Assembly (NCBI GenBank): GCA_013152945.1 | Contig: JAADFL010000052.1 | Location: 1 to 7,096 of the forward strand | Direction of reading: 5' to 3' | Length of the DNA: 7,096 bases | Source of the DNA: Deltaproteobacteria bacterium | GTDB taxonomy: Bacteria > Myxococcota_A > JAADFL01 | Shown here: positions 1 through 4,339 of the stretch, piece by piece | Layout of the letters: every line of letters begins with the position of its first letter | Position numbering within the stretch: the first letter of the stretch is position 1 | The notes under the pieces: model-generated | The model's input: only the letters and a program-made list of their open reading frames with translations | Database searches by the model: none | Told to the model about the DNA's origin: nothing | Program-made: the position numbers and the translations under genes

Positions 1-14
1 CGGAAATACCTGTA

Positions 15-2918
15 ATGTCATTTTCGCGAATACCGGCAAGAATACCCGGCAAGATTTTGTTAATGGCCTGGATCGTCTTCACTTTTCAAGCCTGTTCCGG
101 GTCGAAAGGAGAGATCTGCAAACAGGGTGATGAGAAGCTTTGTTACTGTGGAAACGGTATAACTGGAAAGAGAACGTGTCTTGAAACCGGAAAAGGCTGG
201 GGCAGGTGTGAATGTGACAATGGAGATACCGACACAGACACAGACACGGACATAGACACGGATGTAGACACGGACATAGACACTGACATAGACACGGACG
301 TAGACACGGACATAGACACTGATGTAGACACGGACGTAGACACGGATGTAGACACGGATGTAGACACTGACATAGACGCCGATACCGACACTGATACAGG
401 CCCAGAGCCTTACCTTGGAGGCGACCCGACCGGTCTGAAGCGGATAGAAGGCGAAAACGGCATATTCCTGGAGTACTTTGGTCCGTACGCCGATGCCAAG
501 GAAGGGAATTACGAACTGGTTTCCCCTGTAGACAACGGCTTGACGCCCAATTACAGGGGAGCGGACCTGGACGCTGACGGGACTATCGATCTTTTGACCA
601 ACGATGCCTCGTGCAGGTTGAAGTTGTACTATGATTTCGGAACACCTGGAGCCCATATGTTTGTGGAGGACAGCGGTATACTCTCAAATGTGTGTGCGTA
701 TATCACGTTTGACTTGGCCGACTTGGACGCCGACGGCCTCGCCGATATTGTAATTCCGGGAAAAGACGGCCTTGCTTGGCTGAAGAACGTGGGAACGGGT
801 TCATCTCCCAGGTGGAAGGATGCAACAGGAAGCATCAACATGCCGAAGATCGCATTACAGGGCTGGAGCAGTCCTGCCCTGGGCGATATCGACTCTGACA
901 ATGATTTGGACATACTGGTCCAGGGCGATGAAAAGACCCAAGTTTTTTTGAACCAGGGCTCTTCCTCAAAACCGAATTTCGGCACTGCCGATGACCTGAA
1001 TTTGAGCATGCGCTTCGGGCTTAGAAAGGCGGTGGCAACCATAGGTGACCTGGACGGAGATGGCAGGGCTGACTTGCTCTTCGGCACGAGCTATATCCAG
1101 CTTGCAAAAAACGTGGGAGAGCTGAATTACAGCGACTCCCCATCTAACGTGAGCAGCGTGTTTGTGGAAGGTGGGGCATCTGCGCCTGTACTGAAGGACC
1201 TGGACGGTGATCATGTGCCCGAGTTGCTCACAGGCGATGGTTACGGCGTCCCCCATGTATTTCATGCGAGGGGTTTTGCAGGCAGCCGTACATTTATCAA
1301 CAACAGACTTTTCCTGCATGTGGATAACCGGCCCAGGTCTCACCCTGTCTTTTTGGACATAGACCAGGATAATGACCTTGATCTGCTTCTTACCACCAGG
1401 GATGGCCAAGTGGTGTTGTACAGGAACACGGGCACTGTGGATACGCCGGTTTTCAACACCGAGCCGGTAACCTTGCTCCACGACCTTGGTGGCGAGTTGT
1501 TTCCTGCAGCAGGCGACGTGGACAACGACGGCCGCGAAGAGTTGTTGCTCGGCGGTGAAACAGGCCTCGAGTTGTACCGTTCGGAGTCAGGACAAGACGG
1601 CCCGAAACTCGTGCATGTGCAGGACTCGGCTTTCTCCAAACTGGGTATAGATGGCATGCTGAGGCCGGCTCTAGGTGATATCGACGCAGACGGCGATATC
1701 GATCTCTTGTTATCCATCACCTTCCCGAGCAAGAAGGTAAGGATCTTTCTTAACGACAAGGGCTCGTTCGAGGAAGACCCCGGTCTTGCCTCTGGCCTGG
1801 AAGATGCGCCGGGCGGAGCGCCTGTAATGGCGGACCTGGACCATGACGGCCGTTTCGACCTGGTCATGAACTCATCGGTGTTCATGAACCGGCCCGGCGG
1901 ATGGCAGAGAACTTTCAATACAAGTCCGATGTACATAAGCTCTGCAAGCATTTTTCCGGCCCTTGCAGACCTGGACAAAGACGGTGATGCCGACCTTGTC
2001 ACCATGGATGGTTATGGTGCAATCTCGTACATCCGGAACAGGGGATCACCCGAATTGCCGTGTTTCTCGATGCAGTGTTCGTTCCTGGGCATAAAGGCAA
2101 GCAGGCAGGGAGAGTCATTAAACCCTTACTTTGTGGACATGAATAATGACGGGAAGCCGGATTTGCTTTTGCAGGGGAACCAAGGCACTGTGCGGTTGAT
2201 GGTGATGGTGAGGCCAGGCCTTCCTCCCCTGTTCGAGGAGTACAACCCGGAGGACCTCGGGGATCCCGTCCTGGTTGAGAATTCCCTGGTCGAGTCATCT
2301 TTGGCAGGATGCGATATGAACCAGGACGGTCTTGTCGATCTTATCGTGGCCGGAGCCAAGCGTGGAACCAGCGAAGTACCAATTCGTTACTACGAAAATA
2401 CCGGTACGGCCCAGGCTCCGCATTTCACCTTGAGAAAGGACCTTGCAGACCTTGGTTCGAGCGCATCGAGGCCGTCTGTTGCATGTGCAGACCTTACATT
2501 TGATGGTCTTCCGGATCTTGTGGTGGGGTCCTTGAACAGCGCCGTGCTTCTGTACAAGGCAAAGAAGTGCGATACAGGGCCCTGCCTGGCCGGGCCGAGC
2601 GAACTCATATCCGCAGACCGGCACATGGACGGCGGATTGACCTTGGCCGACGTGAATCATGATGGTCTCACGGACATCGTGGCATCGGCGGACGGTATTT
2701 GCAGACAGAACAAAACCGGAAGCTTTATGCTGTTCCTGAATCAGGGCACAAGGGCTTTGCCTTTATTCGGTGAGCCGGAAGATCATTGGCCTGGCTTGAG
2801 GATCTCTCCGAACCCGAGGGCCACCGTGTTCGACATCGATAATGACGGATTGCTCGAATGGGTGGTGTCTGATTTCTCGGGCCAGTTGAGGTACCTGGAT
2901 GCAGTAAAGATACATTAA
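15..2918 (+). CDS. Lipoprotein with Asp-Thr stalk and FG-GAP/VCBS repeat head
   Basis: A 967-residue predicted secreted lipoprotein. Residues 1-26 form a signal peptide (Arg5, Arg9, Lys13, then a hydrophobic run ILLMAWIVF) ending in FQAC, with Cys27 as the likely lipidated residue and Ser at +2, which fits outer-membrane sorting. Residues 35-67 are a six-Cys module; 71-128 are 29 strict Asp-X pairs; about 183-967 hold some 15 repeats with a DxDxDG-type calcium loop (for example ADLDADG, GDLDGDG, FDIDNDG), often followed by an 'N-x-G-T-x3-P-x-F' segment. This is the FG-GAP/VCBS pattern that folds into integrin-alpha-like beta-propellers; 15 loops suggest two propellers of 7-8 blades. No catalytic motif is seen, so binding or adhesion is inferred. 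The ATG at 15 has no visible Shine-Dalgarno and the frame is open to the window edge, so the true start could lie upstream, though this start gives a sensible signal peptide. Confidence 0.9.
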   Translation: MSFSRIPARIPGKILLMAWIVFTFQACSGSKGEICKQGDEKLCYCGNGITGKRTCLETGKGWGRCECDNGDTDTDTDTDIDTDVDTDIDTDIDTDVDTDIDTDVDTDVDTDVDTDVDTDIDADTDTDTGPEPYLGGDPTGLKRIEGENGIFLEYFGPYADAKEGNYELVSPVDNGLTPNYRGADLDADGTIDLLTNDASCRLKLYYDFGTPGAHMFVEDSGILSNVCAYITFDLADLDADGLADIVIPGKDGLAWLKNVGTGSSPRWKDATGSINMPKIALQGWSSPALGDIDSDNDLDILVQGDEKTQVFLNQGSSSKPNFGTADDLNLSMRFGLRKAVATIGDLDGDGRADLLFGTSYIQLAKNVGELNYSDSPSNVSSVFVEGGASAPVLKDLDGDHVPELLTGDGYGVPHVFHARGFAGSRTFINNRLFLHVDNRPRSHPVFLDIDQDNDLDLLLTTRDGQVVLYRNTGTVDTPVFNTEPVTLLHDLGGELFPAAGDVDNDGREELLLGGETGLELYRSESGQDGPKLVHVQDSAFSKLGIDGMLRPALGDIDADGDIDLLLSITFPSKKVRIFLNDKGSFEEDPGLASGLEDAPGGAPVMADLDHDGRFDLVMNSSVFMNRPGGWQRTFNTSPMYISSASIFPALADLDKDGDADLVTMDGYGAISYIRNRGSPELPCFSMQCSFLGIKASRQGESLNPYFVDMNNDGKPDLLLQGNQGTVRLMVMVRPGLPPLFEEYNPEDLGDPVLVENSLVESSLAGCDMNQDGLVDLIVAGAKRGTSEVPIRYYENTGTAQAPHFTLRKDLADLGSSASRPSVACADLTFDGLPDLVVGSLNSAVLLYKAKKCDTGPCLAGPSELISADRHMDGGLTLADVNHDGLTDIVASADGICRQNKTGSFMLFLNQGTRALPLFGEPEDHWPGLRISPNPRATVFDIDNDGLLEWVVSDFSGQLRYLDAVKIH
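117..215 (+). other. Six-Cys module (protein segment, residues 35-67)
   Basis: Cysteines at residues 35, 43, 45, 55, 65 and 67 give C-x7-C-x-C-x9-C-x9-C-x-C, with conserved Gly and a Trp before the last pair. The same spacing recurs exactly in the third lipoprotein (4433-4531). Comparable short modules are common just after the signal peptide of myxobacterial lipoproteins. Six cysteines would allow three disulfides. Its function is unknown; it sits between the lipid anchor and the acidic stalk. Confidence 0.75.
225..398 (+). repeat. Asp-X hexanucleotide array, 29 units
   Basis: There are 29 consecutive GAY-RYN codon pairs, giving Asp at every second residue from 71 to 128. The partner residue is Thr, Val, Ile or once Ala. 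Over most of the array Thr alternates with Val or Ile, so the working unit is 12 nt (Asp-Thr-Asp-Val/Ile). Every Val codon is GTA and every Ile codon is ATA. Unit gain or loss keeps the reading frame, so the stalk can change length without breaking the gene. The protein segment carries 29 negative charges and no positive ones; it is probably an extended spacer that may bind divalent cations. Confidence 0.95.
561..2915 (+). repeat. About 15 FG-GAP/VCBS repeats (protein level)
   Basis: Fifteen calcium-loop motifs can be read in order: ADLDADG, ADLDADG, GDIDSDN, GDLDGDG, KDLDGDH, LDIDQDN, GDVDNDG, GDIDADG, ADLDHDG, ADLDKDG, VDMNNDG, CDMNQDG, ADLTFDG, ADVNHDG and FDIDNDG. Each is followed by a hydrophobic strand such as IDLL or ADIV. 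Spacing is mostly 45-60 residues. The loop glycine is replaced in the third, fifth and sixth, and the thirteenth has lost the second Asp, so calcium binding is probably uneven around the propeller. Repeats are diverged at DNA level, unlike the stalk array. Confidence 0.85.
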
Positions 2919-2959
2919 AAATTTCATTGCATTAATGTTTATCGTTTCGCAATCGGCTT

Positions 2960-2988
2960 TTGCACAACTGTTTTCCTTGTGATATAGC
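2960..2988 (+). promoter_or_regulatory. Weak candidate sigma70 promoter for the second gene
   Basis: TTGCAC at 2960-2965 and TATAGC at 2983-2988 are separated by 17 bases. The match to consensus is 3 of 6 and 4 of 6, so chance is a real alternative. It lies in the AT-rich gap about 45 bases upstream of the second start codon. Confidence 0.25.
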
Positions 2989-3000
2989 AAAAAACACTGA

Positions 3001-3017
3001 GCCGGAAACAATCCGGC
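3001..3017 (+). promoter_or_regulatory. Small hairpin just upstream of a ribosome binding site
   Basis: GCCGG (3001-3005) pairs perfectly with CCGGC (3013-3017) across a seven-base loop, and AAAAGGAG follows directly. There is no T-tract, so it is not a rho-independent terminator. It may shield or expose the ribosome binding site or protect the 5' end of the message; a five-base stem could also be chance. Confidence 0.3.
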
Positions 3018-3020
3018 AAA

Positions 3021-3025
3021 AGGAG
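3021..3025 (+). promoter_or_regulatory. Ribosome binding site fixing the start at 3032
   Basis: AGGAG ends six bases before the ATG at 3032, an ideal spacing. It selects this start over the in-frame TTG at 2960, which would put 24 hydrophilic residues in front of the signal peptide. Confidence 0.8.
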
Positions 3026-3031
3026 CACCCG

Positions 3032-4162
3032 ATGAAGAGAAAAGAACGTTCTAAAGTGAATGTCATAGTTACATTGCTTGTTTTCATCCTATTGCTCGGC
3101 CTGTCCCCTGGTTGTAACACGGGTCAGAACGTAGGAGGAGGGGATACAGACATTGATACAGATACTGATGTCGACACAGATACTGACACAGACGTTGACA
3201 CGGATACCGACACGGATACGGATATTGACACAGACGTTGACACGGATACCGACACGGATACGGATGTTGATACCGATATTGATATAGACGTTGACGTGGA
3301 TACCGATGTTGACACAGACGTTGACACGGACACGGATATGGATGTTGATACCGATATTGATATAGACGTTGACGTGGATACCGATGTTGACACAGACGTT
3401 GATACGGATACCGATACGGATACGGATACAAACACCAGCGAATGCAAAATTCCTTCGGATTGTTTCGACAAGGCATGGGAAGTCGATTGTTTCGGGCATT
3501 GGTCGTGCGATAATGGAAAATGCAGGGAAACTTGTGATTTTAAGAATTGTGGTGATGGAAAGTGCGATGCTGACCTTGGTGAAAACGAGGAGAGTTGTGC
3601 TCCTGACTGCGCAGCAGGCAAGTGCCGGATTGCTTCCGATTGCCTTGCTGAGGACTGGACAGTCAAGTGTTACGGCCACTGGACATGCGATCGTTTTACT
3701 CACGAATGCAATCCTGTGTGCGATAATATTGGATGTGGGGATGGTAAATGTGACACCTCGGGTGGTGAATCGGCTGCCTCGTGTCCGGATGACTGCAAGC
3801 TGGAGTGCAAAGACGTGTCGGATTGCCTGGACGATACGTGGAACGTTTATTGTACCGGGCATTGGGAGTGTAATGGCGGGATGTGCGCATCAGTGTGTGA
3901 CAGGGACAAGTGCGGAGATGGGGAATGCCTTCCAAAGGAAGGTGAGACGAAAATATCATGTCCGCAGGACTGCGGTGAAACCAAGTGCTCGAGCCCGGGT
4001 GACTGCGTGGAACTTCCATGGAAAATCCGTTGTCTTGGTCACTGGATATGTGATGAGCAGAGTCACTGCGCACCTGAATGCGACTTCGTTGATTGTGGAG
4101 ATGGAAAATGCGACAAGGAAGGCGGTGAAAGTGCCGGGAGCTGCCCAACGGATTGCAAGTAG
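3032..4162 (+). CDS. Lipoprotein with long Asp-X stalk and four 10-Cys repeats
   Basis: A 376-residue predicted secreted lipoprotein. The start is set by AGGAG six bases upstream. The signal peptide has a basic N-region (Lys2, Arg3, Lys4, Arg6, Lys8), a hydrophobic core VIVTLLVFILLLGL and a slightly atypical lipobox SPGC, with Cys28 as the likely lipid site. A short Gly-rich link leads to 48 uninterrupted Asp-X pairs (residues 38-133). The head (137-376) is four tandem repeats of about 60 residues, each with ten cysteines. The first half of each repeat has the pattern DC-x5-W-x-[VI]-x-C-x-GHW-x-C; the second half reads CGDG-x-C then a Gly-Glu and SC-P/A-x-DC. All 40 head cysteines are conserved between repeats, pointing to a disulfide-rich extracellular domain. 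The 'CGDGxC...SCPxDC' half is seen in other deltaproteobacterial secreted proteins; I know no assigned function. It lacks the six-Cys module of its two neighbours. A structural or ligand-binding surface role is inferred. Confidence 0.9.
   Translation: MKRKERSKVNVIVTLLVFILLLGLSPGCNTGQNVGGGDTDIDTDTDVDTDTDTDVDTDTDTDTDIDTDVDTDTDTDTDVDTDIDIDVDVDTDVDTDVDTDTDMDVDTDIDIDVDVDTDVDTDVDTDTDTDTDTNTSECKIPSDCFDKAWEVDCFGHWSCDNGKCRETCDFKNCGDGKCDADLGENEESCAPDCAAGKCRIASDCLAEDWTVKCYGHWTCDRFTHECNPVCDNIGCGDGKCDTSGGESAASCPDDCKLECKDVSDCLDDTWNVYCTGHWECNGGMCASVCDRDKCGDGECLPKEGETKISCPQDCGETKCSSPGDCVELPWKIRCLGHWICDEQSHCAPECDFVDCGDGKCDKEGGESAGSCPTDCK
3185..3265 (+). repeat. Perfect 39-bp direct repeat, 42-nt period
   Basis: Positions 3185-3223 and 3227-3265 are identical over 39 bases and are separated by a single codon (ATT), followed by GTT after the second copy. 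The period is 14 codons, so the frame is kept. This looks like a recent tandem duplication inside the Asp-X array. Confidence 0.85.
3263..3418 (+). repeat. 78-nt tandem duplication in the Asp-X array
   Basis: Copies at 3263-3340 and 3341-3418 share 74 of 78 bases by hand alignment; the first 62 bases are identical and the four differences lie in the last 16. The unit is 26 codons. It duplicates an unusual stretch in which Ile-Asp-Ile-Asp-Val-Asp-Val breaks the usual Thr alternation, which makes chance similarity unlikely. Confidence 0.85.
3440..4159 (+). repeat. Four tandem ~60-residue, 10-Cys repeats (protein level)
   Basis: Repeats begin at 3440, 3620, 3803 and 3983 (residues 137, 197, 258 and 318). 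Each shows ten cysteines in the same order, an invariant GHW flanked by cysteines, an invariant CGDG, and a closing SC-x2-DC. The third and fourth half-sites vary slightly in loop length (4-6 residues between the fourth and fifth cysteines). An even cysteine count fits five disulfides per repeat. DNA-level divergence between repeats is considerable, so the duplication is older than that in the stalk. Confidence 0.9.
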
Positions 4163-4243
4163 GAATTTAGTTTGAGTTTTAGTACAACCGCTTCTGGTTT
4201 CTGACAATCAGCAAGTAACGAATATAAGCCGCTGCTCATTTTA

Positions 4244-4272
4244 TTGATCTGCCCGTGCCACTGGGGTATAAT
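4244..4272 (+). promoter_or_regulatory. Sigma70-type promoter for the third lipoprotein gene
   Basis: TTGATC (4244-4249), a 17-base spacer and a perfect TATAAT (4267-4272). Transcription would begin near 4279, giving a leader of about 60 bases before the ATG at 4340. This is the best promoter match in the window and suggests the third and fourth genes form their own transcription unit. Confidence 0.6.
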
Positions 4273-4324
4273 CCTAAAACAGGCTGGAAAAGGGGAATAA
4301 CAAGTATATCATCAATTGAGTTTC

Positions 4325-4333
4325 AGGGAGGAG
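4325..4333 (+). promoter_or_regulatory. Strong ribosome binding site fixing the start at 4340
   Basis: AGGGAGGAG ends six bases before the ATG at 4340. It favours this start over the in-frame TTG at 4316, which would overlap the ribosome binding site and add eight mostly charged residues ahead of the signal peptide. Confidence 0.8.
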
Positions 4334-4339
4334 CAGGAA

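Larger units (their letters stand above)
3143..3430 (+). repeat. Asp-X hexanucleotide array, 48 units
   Basis: There are 48 consecutive GAY-RYN codon pairs, the longest array in the window, encoding Asp alternating with Thr, Val, Ile or one Met. Unlike the first gene's array, Val is mainly GTT (10 of 13, never GTA) and Ile mostly ATT (4 of 6). Higher-order repeats are nested inside it (see the separate 42-nt and 78-nt entries). The encoded stalk carries 48 negative charges with no basic residue. Confidence 0.95.

Noticed and set aside
225-398. Asp-X arrays as EF-hand or thrombospondin type 3 calcium repeats
   Set aside because: They lack the Gly and the loop length of those motifs; only non-specific cation binding by the dense Asp is plausible.
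60-656. Long minus-strand open frames opposite the first Asp-X array, including 143-391 rich in Ser-Val-Ser-Thr
   Set aside because: They are reverse complements of the GAY-RYN repeat, which lacks stops in other frames; there is no ribosome binding site or recognisable domain.
3143-3430. CRISPR-like array
   Set aside because: The repeats are contiguous, coding and in frame, with no unique spacers.
3084-3862. Three overlapping minus-strand open frames opposite the second array and Cys-rich head
   Set aside because: Same cause: a repeat free of stops read backwards gives low-complexity products. The + strand gene has signal peptide, ribosome binding site and conserved repeats.
3369-4175. 268-codon + strand open frame overlapping the second lipoprotein in another frame
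   Set aside because: It starts inside the repeat array and would scramble the four conserved 10-Cys repeats; no independent start signal.
4163-4230. Terminator after the second lipoprotein gene
   Set aside because: Only a four-base stem (CTGA/TCAG at 4201-4211) and no T-tract.
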